A stretch of DNA of 64,000 nucleotides from an uncultured Maribacter sp. (GCF_947495965.1 NZ_CANMBB010000011.1:1-64000); one strand, 5' to 3'; shown: positions 26,496-34,796, counted from the stretch's first letter. Program-made: numbers and translations. Notes: a model not told the origin generated them from the sequence alone.

Positions 26496-27218
26496 ATGCA
26501 ATTAAATCGTAAACATTTATCCTTTTTAATTACTTTTTTCTCCCTGTCTATCATGGTGTTAGCATTATACAATATACACTTAGGCAAAGAGGAAGATAAA
26601 GAGGAATATGTTGTAGAAATGGTTATGCTAGATGAGGAACTTGAAGAGCTTATTGAAGAGAAAGAAAAACTTGAAGAGCAAGCTAATGCAGACCCAATAA
26701 AGAGTCATTTAGCATTTAATGAAACTGCTAAACCTAGTTACGGTAATCCAGAACCCTTAAAAACATTAGATGAAATTTTAGAAGAAAGAGAACTTACTAG
26801 CAATAGTGATTCCCCTTCAGATAATTCTAATTCTGAATATAATGCTCGTGTAAAAGAATTAGCTAAAAAAAGAGAAGAAAAAAAGCAACTTTTAGGAGAA
26901 AGAGACGCACAAAAAGAAGAGTTTACAAACAATTTAGCGGCACGTAAAACATCTGTTTCTTATTCTTTAGTTAATAGAAATAACTACAAATTACCCCCAC
27001 CTATTTATACTTGTATAGAAGGTGGTAAAGTGGTTATTAATATTCAAGTAAATGCGGTTGGCAATGTTACCGATGCTTCTTTTAATGCAAAAAGCTCCAC
27101 TACAACAAATGGTTGCTTAGTAGATAATGCTATTACATATGCACACAAAGCCAAGTTTAATTCTTCAGACAAAGCTTCTCAAAAAGGAACAATTACTTAC
27201 ATTTTTCAAGGTAAATAA
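26496..27218 (+). CDS. TonB-like membrane-anchored protein
   Basis: The 240-residue product has one N-terminal membrane anchor (about residues 8-28). A highly charged, probably coiled-coil region rich in Glu and Lys follows (about 32-150), and a C-terminal domain (about 165-240) has the TonB_C pattern GKVVINIQVNAVGNVTDASF, then YAHKAKFN and GTITYIF. It lacks the proline-rich spacer of classical TonB. Two cysteines in the last domain could pair. It may be an energy transducer or a structural relative. No ExbB/ExbD genes are adjacent. Confidence 0.7.
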   Translation: MQLNRKHLSFLITFFSLSIMVLALYNIHLGKEEDKEEYVVEMVMLDEELEELIEEKEKLEEQANADPIKSHLAFNETAKPSYGNPEPLKTLDEILEERELTSNSDSPSDNSNSEYNARVKELAKKREEKKQLLGERDAQKEEFTNNLAARKTSVSYSLVNRNNYKLPPPIYTCIEGGKVVINIQVNAVGNVTDASFNAKSSTTTNGCLVDNAITYAHKAKFNSSDKASQKGTITYIFQGK

Positions 27219-27225
27219 AAAATTT

Positions 27226-27314
27226 TACTCGATAATCGAGATTTAAATGCTCCGACACTTGCGTCGAAATCAATGCTAATTTTCCTTCTAATGCCTCTTG
27301 GGCTTGCCCCGAGG
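27226..27314 (-). repeat. Dispersed intergenic repeat, copy 2 (three hairpins)
   Basis: This is the reverse-orientation copy of the element at 575-663, differing at four of 89 positions. One difference turns a G-C pair into G-T within the CGACGC/GTGTCG stem and so keeps it paired. It fills the convergent gap between the TonB-like gene (7 bases away) and the esterase-like gene (10 bases away). Confidence 0.75.
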
Positions 27315-27324
27315 TAGTTTATTG

Positions 27325-28458
27325 CTATTCTAAGTTTTCTACCTCTAACACTATAAACTGATTTAGTTGTGGTGCAAAAGAACTAAAATTATCATCTGCT
27401 ATAACAACCAAAGAGCGGTTACCGTTTTTAAAATCTGGTCCAAAAGTTACACCTTCTATATTATCTACTACACCATTTGTTAACTTACTTCTAATAGATT
27501 CAAAATCGAATAGTAATTTTTTAGTAGAAGCCGTATAAACTGCTCCTTTTAAACTTGCAACATTACTTACATTTGTTGCATTAGAAATATCTACATTATA
27601 AATTTTTACGGTATTACCTCCATTTGCATAACCAGAAGAAAAAGAGCGTTCTATCGCTAAAAATTTATTAGCTTCATATGCTAAAAGCTCTACAAGACCA
27701 TTTACCTCTAAATTTGTATCATTAATAGCAGGTTTAGGAACAGAATTGAGCTCATACACAAATTCTTTTCCAAAATTTCCTTCTTCATCAATATTAATTA
27801 TTCTTACGGGAGTTACTGCTTCTGTTGTTGTAGGTACTGCCCCATCTTGTTTTAGTGGTAGCTCAGTAGCTGTCCAATATTCTCTGGCATTAACATCTAA
27901 AGAAAGTGCTTCAAAAACACCATTATTTCTAGGACCTATATTCTCTTCTGAAGAAACTTTAAACTTATCTGCTATATTAAAAGAACTTATATAATCCCCA
28001 GTTAAAGAAGCTTCTCTAATAAAGGGGTTAATTCCATTATTTATGCCCCCTTCACTACTCCAAACTATTGTATTATTTTTAGTAATACGTATAGATTCTG
28101 GGTCCGCAACGCCACTTGGTAAAGGCTCTCCATTTTCTCCTTTAAATGCTACAACATCAATTAAATTTAAAGTGTTAAACCCTTCTAAATCATAATCTAT
28201 TTCAGCAGTGTAAAATCTAACAGGCGCTTTAGAATCATCACAAATAAAATACCATTTTCCATTATGATAATCTATTCCTGAGAGTCCGCCTACTAAAGTA
28301 TTCTTAAAAAGTTCTTTTTCTGGAAATACGTATTCATCAATAAAATTTATTGAAGTTTCTTTAGTTTCCAATTTTGGTTTTTCTACTTTTCCACTAGAAG
28401 AGCTACAAGTAATAAAAACAAGAGAGAAAGCACTAAATACTATAGATAATAATCGCAT
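27325..28458 (-). CDS. Esterase-like lipoprotein of the phytase-type beta-propeller family
   Basis: The 377-residue protein has a lipoprotein signal peptide with lipobox FITC (Cys18) followed by a serine-rich tether. The body matches the esterase-like activity of phytase family: LVGGLSGIDYHNGKWYFICDDS, GVADPESIRI, WSSEGGINNGINPFIREAS, FLAIERSF, VDNIEGVTFGPDF and LVVIADDNF near the end. Such proteins are predicted calcium-dependent phosphoester hydrolases on the cell surface. No phosphate-regulation genes are near, so the substrate is open. Confidence 0.88.
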   Translation of the reverse strand: MRLLSIVFSAFSLVFITCSSSSGKVEKPKLETKETSINFIDEYVFPEKELFKNTLVGGLSGIDYHNGKWYFICDDSKAPVRFYTAEIDYDLEGFNTLNLIDVVAFKGENGEPLPSGVADPESIRITKNNTIVWSSEGGINNGINPFIREASLTGDYISSFNIADKFKVSSEENIGPRNNGVFEALSLDVNAREYWTATELPLKQDGAVPTTTEAVTPVRIINIDEEGNFGKEFVYELNSVPKPAINDTNLEVNGLVELLAYEANKFLAIERSFSSGYANGGNTVKIYNVDISNATNVSNVASLKGAVYTASTKKLLFDFESIRSKLTNGVVDNIEGVTFGPDFKNGNRSLVVIADDNFSSFAPQLNQFIVLEVENLE

Positions 28459-28595
28459 AACATTTTAAATAAATACTATTCAAATATCTTAATTATAACC
28501 CATAAAACTTAAAAACAAGATAAAAAATTATCTTAAACATAACCATAATTCTCCATAAAAAGGAATAATCACTTTCATAGCATATTTTTTTATAA

Positions 28596-29228
28596 TTAAA
28601 CACCAAGCAGTTTTACTAAATCTTGGATTGTATTTTGTCCTTTATCTTTATTATACCAAACCTGTAAATCTTGTTTAAACTCTGGAGTTAGGGTTCCATG
28701 CTCTTTTTTATAATCCTCTACCATTTTTGTAGCTATCGTAGGTCTAGAACCCCATTCTCCAAGAACTTCTAAAGTGTCATTATCTATCATGATTAATTTA
28801 GGAATAGAGAGTGTTCCATGTACCAAAAACCTATTCATTAATTGTAGATTCTGGTCTCTTTGTATAATTCGAAAATTTATATTCGGGTTTAATATTGCCA
28901 ATTTATTCATTATTGGCATTGTTTGGGCAGCATCTCCACACCAACTTTCTGTTAAAACTAACCAAGTAACTTTTTTAGAATAAGCCTTTACTTTTTCTAT
29001 TACAGCTTCATTTACTTTTATAGTTTTATCTAAACGTTTCATACGTCTATTATTTAAAACAGTATAATTAGCTAAAGATTCCGTTTGATTTTCCCCTGTA
29101 GATTTTTCTTTTTCAGCTAAAAATCCAACTAAAGCTCTATATTCTTCATAAGAAATAGCTATATCTAGGGCTTCTTTAATTAGAGTTGTCGTTTCTTTTT
29201 CTATTGTATTATTGCCTAATGTTTCCAT
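28596..29228 (-). CDS. Thioredoxin-family protein with a single active-site cysteine
   Basis: The 210-residue protein has a thioredoxin-like fold in residues about 85-180, preceded by a helical region. The active-site loop is ESWCGDAAQTMP at 94-105: Cys97 is present but the partner position is Ala100, so the CxxC pair is absent. The cis-proline loop LSIPKLIMID is present. There is no signal peptide, so it is cytoplasmic. It resembles the bacillithiol-independent thioredoxin-like family common in Bacteroidota; its partner is unknown. Confidence 0.85.
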   Translation of the reverse strand: METLGNNTIEKETTTLIKEALDIAISYEEYRALVGFLAEKEKSTGENQTESLANYTVLNNRRMKRLDKTIKVNEAVIEKVKAYSKKVTWLVLTESWCGDAAQTMPIMNKLAILNPNINFRIIQRDQNLQLMNRFLVHGTLSIPKLIMIDNDTLEVLGEWGSRPTIATKMVEDYKKEHGTLTPEFKQDLQVWYNKDKGQNTIQDLVKLLGV

Positions 29229-29346
29229 TCAAAATAATTTTATCTCCAAATTTACTTTAGTCTGCTTTTAGAAAAGCTGATATTGATCATATTGGTAGGA
29301 TAAATTTTATAAAACTTACATATCTTTAGTTTTTAGAAAATAAACT

Positions 29347-29910
29347 ATGGAAAAACATAAATGTGGTTGGTGTTTAGGAGATAACCTTTATGAACAATAC
29401 CATGACCAAGAATGGGGTGTTCCTGAGAAAGAAGATGCTGCGTTGTTTGAGTTTTTAGTGTTAGAAACGTTCCAAGCAGGTTTAAGTTGGATTACCATCT
29501 TAAAAAAACGAGAAAATTTTAGGAAAGCTTTTAACAATTTTGAGTACCAAAAAATTGCGAAATATGAGCAACCAAAAATAGACTCCTTATTACAAGATGC
29601 TGGAATAATTAGAAATAAATTAAAAGTTAATGCTACCGTTACTAATGCAAAAGCTTTTATGAAAGTACAAGAAGAATTTGGTAGTTTTAGCAAATACATT
29701 TGGGACTATGTAGACCATAAACCAATAAAAAACAAAGTTGTTAATTACAAAGAAGCCCCTGCTAACACCCCACTTTCTGATACTATTAGCAAAGATTTAA
29801 AAAAAAGAGGTTTTAAATTTGTAGGCAGTACTGTAGTGTATGCTTTTATGCAAGCAACAGGTATGGTAAATGATCATGAAATAAATTGTTTTAGGTATAA
29901 TGAAGTATAA
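29347..29910 (+). CDS. tag: DNA-3-methyladenine glycosylase I
   Basis: The 187-residue enzyme excises 3-methyladenine from alkylated DNA. The N-terminal zinc-binding residues Cys6 and His19 (KCGWC, YHDQEWG) and the C-terminal His177 and Cys181 (NDHEINCF) form the zinc snap of Tag. The middle has ETFQAGLSWITILKKRENFRKAF-type helix-hairpin-helix sequence starting near residue 43. The last 11 bases overlap the start of the next gene, indicating coupled translation. Confidence 0.96.
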   Translation: MEKHKCGWCLGDNLYEQYHDQEWGVPEKEDAALFEFLVLETFQAGLSWITILKKRENFRKAFNNFEYQKIAKYEQPKIDSLLQDAGIIRNKLKVNATVTNAKAFMKVQEEFGSFSKYIWDYVDHKPIKNKVVNYKEAPANTPLSDTISKDLKKRGFKFVGSTVVYAFMQATGMVNDHEINCFRYNEV

Positions 29911-30478
29911 ATTCCTATTAGTAATAGTCTTTTTTAGCGCTTTTAAAATACAGGCGCAGTTAAAGTATGAAAGAGAATTTAGAATTAAAAAATCTCAATT
30001 TCCTACTAGTGCTTTGCAATTAGTTGAAGAAAAACTTACTGGGGCAAAAAACATTAAATTTTATAAAGAAATAGATAGCTCAGTAGCCATATATAACGTT
30101 AAATTTAAAAAAGAACGGTTATGGTATAGTCTAGAATTTACTAAAGAAGGAATCCTTAAGGATATTGAGGTGAAAATTAAAAATATTGATATTCCCGAAG
30201 AAAGTTATGAACGTATTCTTCAATTTTTAAAACAAAGTTTTACTTCCTATAAAATAAAAGAAATACAACAACAATATGTGGTACTTAACAATGAGAAAGA
30301 AATATTAAAAATTGGTTTTCAAAACTTAATTACTCCCGATATTAATTACAAGTTATTGGTAAAAGGAAAAAAAGAAACCCGTGGTAAAAAACAATATAAA
30401 GTACTCTATAATTCCGAAGGAAAAAATATATCTATTAAAGAAACCTTACCACCTAACTACGACCACACTTTATACTAA
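29900..30478 (+). CDS. Secreted hypothetical protein
   Basis: I do not recognise this 192-residue protein. It has a signal peptide (about residues 1-19, ending IQAQ), no lipobox and no further membrane segments. It is mixed alpha/beta with alternating strands (VAIYNVKFKKERLWYSLEF) rather like the PepSY/BamC-type small periplasmic folds, and it has a high proportion of lysine. The gene overlaps tag by 11 bases although the proteins would be in different compartments. Its C-terminus has no T9SS signature. Confidence 0.7.
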   Translation: MKYKFLLVIVFFSAFKIQAQLKYEREFRIKKSQFPTSALQLVEEKLTGAKNIKFYKEIDSSVAIYNVKFKKERLWYSLEFTKEGILKDIEVKIKNIDIPEESYERILQFLKQSFTSYKIKEIQQQYVVLNNEKEILKIGFQNLITPDINYKLLVKGKKETRGKKQYKVLYNSEGKNISIKETLPPNYDHTLY

Positions 30479-30489
30479 AGCTAAGTACG

Positions 30490-31134
30490 TTACTTTTCTT
30501 TTAGAACAGAAATAAAGTCATCTCTTGGTATTTCTCTTGCTCCTAAGCTCTCTAAATGTGGTGTGTACATTTGGCAATCTATAAGTTTGTATCCTTTTTC
30601 TTCTAGTTCCTGTGCCATTTTTATAAATGCAAATTTAGAAGCGTTACTACGCGTACTAAACATGCTTTCTCCACAAAAAACAGTTCCTAAATCTATACCA
30701 TACAACCCACCAACAAGCTCTTTATTTTCCCAAACCTCATAAGAAACCGCTTTACCCAATTTGTGTAGTTTTACGTAAGCATTTATCATTGCAGTAGTTA
30801 TCCAAGTACCTTCTTGTCCTTCTCTTTTTGCAGTAGCACAATTAATTAAAACATCTCTAAAACATTGGTTTTTTGTTATAGAAAAAGAGTTCCCTTTTAG
30901 CACCTTACGCATACTTTTAGAAATCTTAACTTCCTCAGGAATAAGAACCATTCTAGGGTTTGGGCTCCACCAAAGAATTTGTGACCCCTCATTAAACCAA
31001 GGAAAAATTCCAGACTCATACGCTAAAAGTAAGCGTTCTGGAGACAAATCTCCACCAATTGCCAACAAGCCATCTTCATGAGCATTTATAACAGGCGGAA
31101 AAAATAATTCTTTGTTTAAAAAATATAAAGACAC
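30490..31134 (-). CDS. aat: Leucyl/phenylalanyl-tRNA-protein transferase
   Basis: The 214-residue enzyme adds Leu or Phe to proteins with N-terminal Arg or Lys, marking them for ClpS-ClpAP degradation. Family motifs are GLLAIGGDLSPERLLLAYESGIFPW at the start, WWSPNPRM near 54-61, GGLYGIDLGTVFCGESMF at about 141-158, and YKLIDCQMYTPHLESLGAREIPR near the end. Length is standard. It is monocistronic, convergent with the secreted hypothetical gene. Confidence 0.96.
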   Translation of the reverse strand: MSLYFLNKELFFPPVINAHEDGLLAIGGDLSPERLLLAYESGIFPWFNEGSQILWWSPNPRMVLIPEEVKISKSMRKVLKGNSFSITKNQCFRDVLINCATAKREGQEGTWITTAMINAYVKLHKLGKAVSYEVWENKELVGGLYGIDLGTVFCGESMFSTRSNASKFAFIKMAQELEEKGYKLIDCQMYTPHLESLGAREIPRDDFISVLKEK

Positions 31135-31164
31135 TTTTATTTAATTTATCTTATTTATAAATAC

Positions 31165-31201
31165 TAAAAAGCCTTCCTAAATTAAACTAGGAAGGCTTTA
31201 A
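31165..31201. terminator. Terminator after the DUF3127 gene
   Basis: AAAGCCTTCCTA (31168-31179) and TAGGAAGGCTTT (31188-31199) form a perfect 12-bp stem with an 8-base loop. On the minus strand the T-run of the closing stem and following TTTAGTAT end transcription from the gene at 31224. Confidence 0.75.
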
Positions 31202-31223
31202 TATTATTTACATTTATCTTTAA

Positions 31224-31601
31224 TTAAAAAGGTAAATCGTCGTGATCTTCTTCATTTAAATTATCTGCAGGCTCAAAAGCATCCATTGGAGGTACAGGAG
31301 GAATATTCGCATTTGGAGCTTCAGATTGTAAACTTTCTATTCTCCAACCTTGTATAGAGTTAAAGTACTTAACTTCTCCTTGTGGGTTTGTCCACTCTCT
31401 ACCTCTTAAATTAATACTTACTTTTACATCTTGCCCTACAGTATGTTTATTAAGTAAATCGCACTTATCCTGCACAAACTCAATCATTATACTTTGCGGA
31501 TATTGCTCATCTGTTGTAACTACTAACTCTCTTTTTCTAAACCCATTGTTTCCAAAAGTTTGTTCTTGGTTAATTAGCTTAATTTTTCCTTGTACTTCCA
31601 T
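31224..31601 (-). CDS. DUF3127 protein with an SSB-like C-terminal tip
   Basis: The 125-residue protein fits DUF3127: VQGKIKLINQEQTFGNNGFRKRELVV at the start, then SIMIEFVQDKCDLLN and a strand-rich core ending WRIES near residue 95. The layout resembles an OB fold. Unlike its core, the tail is acidic and ends EDHDDLPF, the same kind of tip (DDDLPF) as the window's SSB at 53095. In SSB this tip recruits replication and repair proteins; shared partners are inference. It is monocistronic. Confidence 0.85.
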   Translation of the reverse strand: MEVQGKIKLINQEQTFGNNGFRKRELVVTTDEQYPQSIMIEFVQDKCDLLNKHTVGQDVKVSINLRGREWTNPQGEVKYFNSIQGWRIESLQSEAPNANIPPVPPMDAFEPADNLNEEDHDDLPF

Positions 31602-31805
31602 ATTCTCTTAATTTACTGTACTTACTTTTTTCTTTTAAAAGTGATTGTTATTTTTCTATTCCTAAATTAAGTTTAGTTTTATATAATCTTAATTATATAG
31701 AATTACAAATGTATGAAAATTGTAATCTATTTAAAACTCTAGATCACTACCTAAAAGCAATATTATTGCATTTTAATGTATCTTTATTACCAGAAATCAT
31801 GTTCC

Positions 31806-32957
31806 ATGAATTTTAATTCTCGTAGAAAAACGTATAACCTCGTTTTATTAGCAATAGCTTTTGGTATTGTAAGTCTTATTTTATGGAATACTAATAGTTT
31901 TTTTAAAAAGTTTAAAGAGGAAGAACGCTTAAAAATGGAGATTTGGGCAACTGCACAATCTGAGCTTTTACAATCTTCAGAAAACATGGATTTGGGAAAC
32001 CTTACCATAAAAGTTCTTCAAAACAATTCTTCCTCGCCCATGATTTTAGAAAATAAAGACGGTTCTATTAGGGTAAATAATATGCCCCATAAAAAAATAG
32101 AAGACAGCCTATATATTAGAGAAAAAATACTTCAATTTCAGAATGAAAATACCCCTATTTCTATAGATCAACAAGGAGAACATTTAGCAACTTTATATTA
32201 TGGTAATTCTGATGTTTTGAATAAACTTAAATATTATCCTGTTGCATTACTCTTAATAATAATTCTTTTTGGCGCCGTTATATTTTTCTTTTTTAAGACC
32301 AATAAAGCATCGGAACAAAACAAATTATGGGCAGGGATGGCAAAAGAAACTGCGCACCAAATTGGAACACCACTTTCTTCTTTATTAGGTTGGAATGAGT
32401 TACTTAAAATGGAAAATATTAACCAAGATATTACCCAAGAAATAGAAAAAGATATTGCCAGATTAGAAACTATTACAGAACGTTTTTCTAAAATTGGCTC
32501 TTTACCTACCCTTAAAGAAGCAGATATTGTAAAGGAAACACGAGAAGCTTATGAATACCTTAGAAGAAGAAGCTCTAAGCTTATTCATTTTTCTTTTGTT
32601 TCTAAAGTAGAAACTTTGCCTGTACTTATTAATAGTTCTTTATACAATTGGACTATAGAAAATTTAGTAAAAAATGGCATAGACGCTATGAAGGGCAAAG
32701 GAAGTATTGCAATTGAAATAGTCCAAAACGGTAAATATGTAAATATTTTAATTGCAGATACTGGATCTGGAATTGCTAAAAATAATTTTCAAACTATCTT
32801 TAATCCTGGAGTTACTTCTAAAAAAAGAGGATGGGGATTAGGCCTTTCTTTAGTAAAAAGAATAGTTGAAGAATACCATAATGGAAAAATTAAAGTACTT
32901 TCGTCTGGTAAAGAGGGTACCATAATGCAAATATCCTTAAAAGTAAAAAGTACGTAA
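31806..32957 (+). CDS. Membrane sensor histidine kinase
   Basis: The 383-residue protein has a short N-terminus, membrane helices at about 12-28 and 146-164 enclosing an extracytoplasmic sensor region, then a kinase core. The H-box is AHQIGTPLSSLLGW with His184. The ATPase domain has NLVKNGIDAM (N-box), ADTGSGI (G1) and GWGLGLSLV (G2). No response regulator is adjacent; partners must be encoded elsewhere. The ATG at 31806 is preferred over one at 31776, which overlaps a TATCTTTA promoter-like box (31779-31786). Its stop codon overlaps the next gene's ATG. Confidence 0.9.
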   Translation: MNFNSRRKTYNLVLLAIAFGIVSLILWNTNSFFKKFKEEERLKMEIWATAQSELLQSSENMDLGNLTIKVLQNNSSSPMILENKDGSIRVNNMPHKKIEDSLYIREKILQFQNENTPISIDQQGEHLATLYYGNSDVLNKLKYYPVALLLIIILFGAVIFFFFKTNKASEQNKLWAGMAKETAHQIGTPLSSLLGWNELLKMENINQDITQEIEKDIARLETITERFSKIGSLPTLKEADIVKETREAYEYLRRRSSKLIHFSFVSKVETLPVLINSSLYNWTIENLVKNGIDAMKGKGSIAIEIVQNGKYVNILIADTGSGIAKNNFQTIFNPGVTSKKRGWGLGLSLVKRIVEEYHNGKIKVLSSGKEGTIMQISLKVKST

Positions 32958-33313
32958 TGGCTGAAGTAAAATTAGTAGTTATAAAAGAAGCCGATATAAC
33001 TAACAACTGTCCAGAATGTTTTAATCAAGATTTAAAACTTTCTTTTTATCAAAAACACAGTTATGGAAAATTTGTGCACAAAACAACTAATGTGGTTACA
33101 CATAGGCTTACTTGTAACACCTGCAAATCTGATATTTATCCTGTAAACTGGACAGATGATATTGAACGTATTTTTAAATATTACCAGAAAATGGCAATTC
33201 CAGAAAAAAAATCTATAAAATATACTACTCTATTTTACATTTTATTATTATCCACATTTACTCTAATAGGTGTTGGAATATATTTATTTACTTCTGGAAT
33301 TATTAAATTTTAG
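32957..33313 (+). CDS. Small zinc-ribbon membrane protein
   Basis: I do not recognise this 118-residue protein by name. It has two Cys pairs, NCPECF (Cys18, Cys21) and TCNTCK (Cys53, Cys56), spaced like a zinc ribbon, and one C-terminal membrane helix (about 90-112). It starts on the last base of the histidine kinase gene, so it may modulate or assemble with that kinase. It overlaps the HIT gene tail-to-tail by 11 bases. Confidence 0.75.
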   Translation: MAEVKLVVIKEADITNNCPECFNQDLKLSFYQKHSYGKFVHKTTNVVTHRLTCNTCKSDIYPVNWTDDIERIFKYYQKMAIPEKKSIKYTTLFYILLLSTFTLIGVGIYLFTSGIIKF

Positions 33314-33692
33314 CACGTATTTTAGTCGCAATAGCTTCAAATTCTTCTGTAGTTAATTTTACTTTATTTTGAAAAGTTGCTTCTTTCATTTCATTAAGAG
33401 GAATAAGATGTACATGGGCATGAGGAACTTCCAAGCCTATAACAGTTATACCAACACGTTTACAATCTAATGCAGCTTCTATTGCCTTACCCACTTTCCT
33501 AGAAAAAGCCATTAAACCCATATACGTTTCTTCATCTAAATCCATTATTTTATCTACCTCTTTCTTTGGAATACATAATGTGTGCCCTTTCGCATTTGGG
33601 TTTATATCTAGAAAAGCAAAAAAGTTATCATCCTCTGCTATTTTATAACAAGGAATTTCTTTATTAATAATTTTGGTAAAAATGGTTGGCAT
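33303..33692 (-). CDS. HIT family hydrolase
   Basis: The 129-residue protein is a histidine-triad nucleotide hydrolase: the HAHVHLIP motif gives His91, His93 and His95, and CIPKKEVDKIMDLD and FAFLDINPNAKGHTL are standard. It is likely an adenosine-phosphoramidate or dinucleotide hydrolase. Start chosen at the ATG giving MPTIFTKI, the usual HIT N-terminus, rather than eight codons upstream. Confidence 0.93.
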   Translation of the reverse strand: MPTIFTKIINKEIPCYKIAEDDNFFAFLDINPNAKGHTLCIPKKEVDKIMDLDEETYMGLMAFSRKVGKAIEAALDCKRVGITVIGLEVPHAHVHLIPLNEMKEATFQNKVKLTTEEFEAIATKIRAKI

Positions 33693-33825
33693 ATTGTTGA
33701 TTTTTAGGTTTTTCAAAGGTACAAAAGTAGTCTTAGAGAGATGTAATTTGAGGTAAAAATAAATAGTAGAAAGAAAATTCTTTAAAATTTGTTTACAATT
33801 AATTTACATTATAGAAACATTTTAG

Positions 33826-33833
33826 TAACTTTG
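33826..33833 (+). promoter_or_regulatory. -7 promoter element of the Lys-rich gene
   Basis: TAACTTTG matches TAnnTTTG and lies 33 bases before the ATG at 33867, with AAAAAGAGAAA just before the start codon. Confidence 0.5.
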
Positions 33834-33866
33834 TGATTCACATATTCATTAACCTAAAAAGAGAAA

Positions 33867-34100
33867 ATGTCGAAAAAAAGTAAAAAAAAGGCTAGTAAAA
33901 AAGTTGATAAAAAGAAACTTAAGAAAAAATTAGCTAAAAAAATTGCTGCTAAAAAAGCAAAGAAAGCTGCAAAGAAAAAGAAAGCTAAAAAAGCCTTAAA
34001 AAAGAAACTTGCTAAGAAAGTTGCCGCTAAAAAGGTAGCAAAGAAAAAAGCGAAGAAAGCAAAATTAAAAGTGGTTAAAAAAATTAGAAAAGCTAGTTAA
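33867..34100 (+). CDS. Lysine/alanine-rich histone H1-like protein
   Basis: The 77-residue product is more than half lysine, with alanine next. Only nine amino-acid types occur; there is no aromatic, cysteine, glycine or glutamate. Repeated blocks of the form KKLAKK-A-AKK recur. Such composition matches the C-terminal tail of histone H1 and bacterial Hc1-like nucleoid proteins, and points to non-specific DNA or RNA binding. It has its own promoter and a strong terminator, supporting a real gene rather than a chance frame. Low complexity prevents a firm family call. Confidence 0.8.
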   Translation: MSKKSKKKASKKVDKKKLKKKLAKKIAAKKAKKAAKKKKAKKALKKKLAKKVAAKKVAKKKAKKAKLKVVKKIRKAS

Positions 34101-34140
34101 TTTTATCCCTTTTTTGTAATTATAAAAATTACATTAAAAA

Positions 34141-34169
34141 CAAAAACCCGGAAATATCCGGGTTTTTTT
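34141..34169. terminator. Bidirectional terminator between the Lys-rich gene and greA
   Basis: CCCGGA-AATA-TCCGGG at 34147-34162 is a perfect 6-bp stem with an A-run before and seven Ts after. It serves both convergent genes. Confidence 0.9.
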
Positions 34170-34188
34170 ATATCTAGAATTAAGTATT

Positions 34189-34665
34189 TTAAGCTCTAGT
34201 AATTTCTAAAATATCAAATTTTAAGGTACCATTAGGAACTGTAATTTCTGCAACATCTCCTACTTCTTTTCCTAATAATCCTTTTCCTATAGGAGAGTTA
34301 ACTGATATTTTACCAGTTTTTAGATCGGCTTCACTTTCTGCTACAAGAGTGTACTTCATCTCCATACCATTGGTTTGGTTCTTTAATTTTACGGTAGATA
34401 AAACTAAAACCTTAGAAGTATCAAGCTGAGATTCATCAATTAACCTTGCATTTGCTACAATCGCTTCCATTTTAGAAATTTTCATTTCTAATAACCCTTG
34501 TGCCTCTTTTGCAGCATCATATTCTGCATTTTCAGATAAATCTCCTTTATCTCTTGCTTCTGCAATTGCTTGCGATGCTTTTGGCCTTTCTATATCTCTT
34601 AATTGGTTTAACTCTTCTTTTAAGTTTTTTAACCCTTCTGCTGTATAATAGGATACGTTGCTCAT
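34189..34665 (-). CDS. greA: Transcription elongation factor GreA
   Basis: The 158-residue protein rescues backtracked RNA polymerase by stimulating transcript cleavage. The N-terminal coiled coil (about 1-75) has the tip acidic residues in ARDKGDLSENAEYDAAKEAQ (Asp and Glu near residues 42-47). The C-terminal FKBP-like domain has NSPIGKGLLGKEVGD. Length is standard. Confidence 0.97.
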   Translation of the reverse strand: MSNVSYYTAEGLKNLKEELNQLRDIERPKASQAIAEARDKGDLSENAEYDAAKEAQGLLEMKISKMEAIVANARLIDESQLDTSKVLVLSTVKLKNQTNGMEMKYTLVAESEADLKTGKISVNSPIGKGLLGKEVGDVAEITVPNGTLKFDILEITRA

Positions 34666-34739
34666 TACTCTAAATTTAATAAATCAGAAAATCCTCTACT
34701 TATACCACATTATAAGGGTTTTTTAGTGAGGATTTAACG

Positions 34740-34747
34740 CAAATATA
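34740..34747 (-). promoter_or_regulatory. -7 promoter element of greA
   Basis: On the minus strand this reads TATATTTG, 75 bases before the greA ATG, giving a leader of nearly 70 bases. Confidence 0.45.
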
Positions 34748-34796
34748 CATATTTTTTGTTCATTTTTGTAAAACATATCTTAAGCTTATCTTAATT

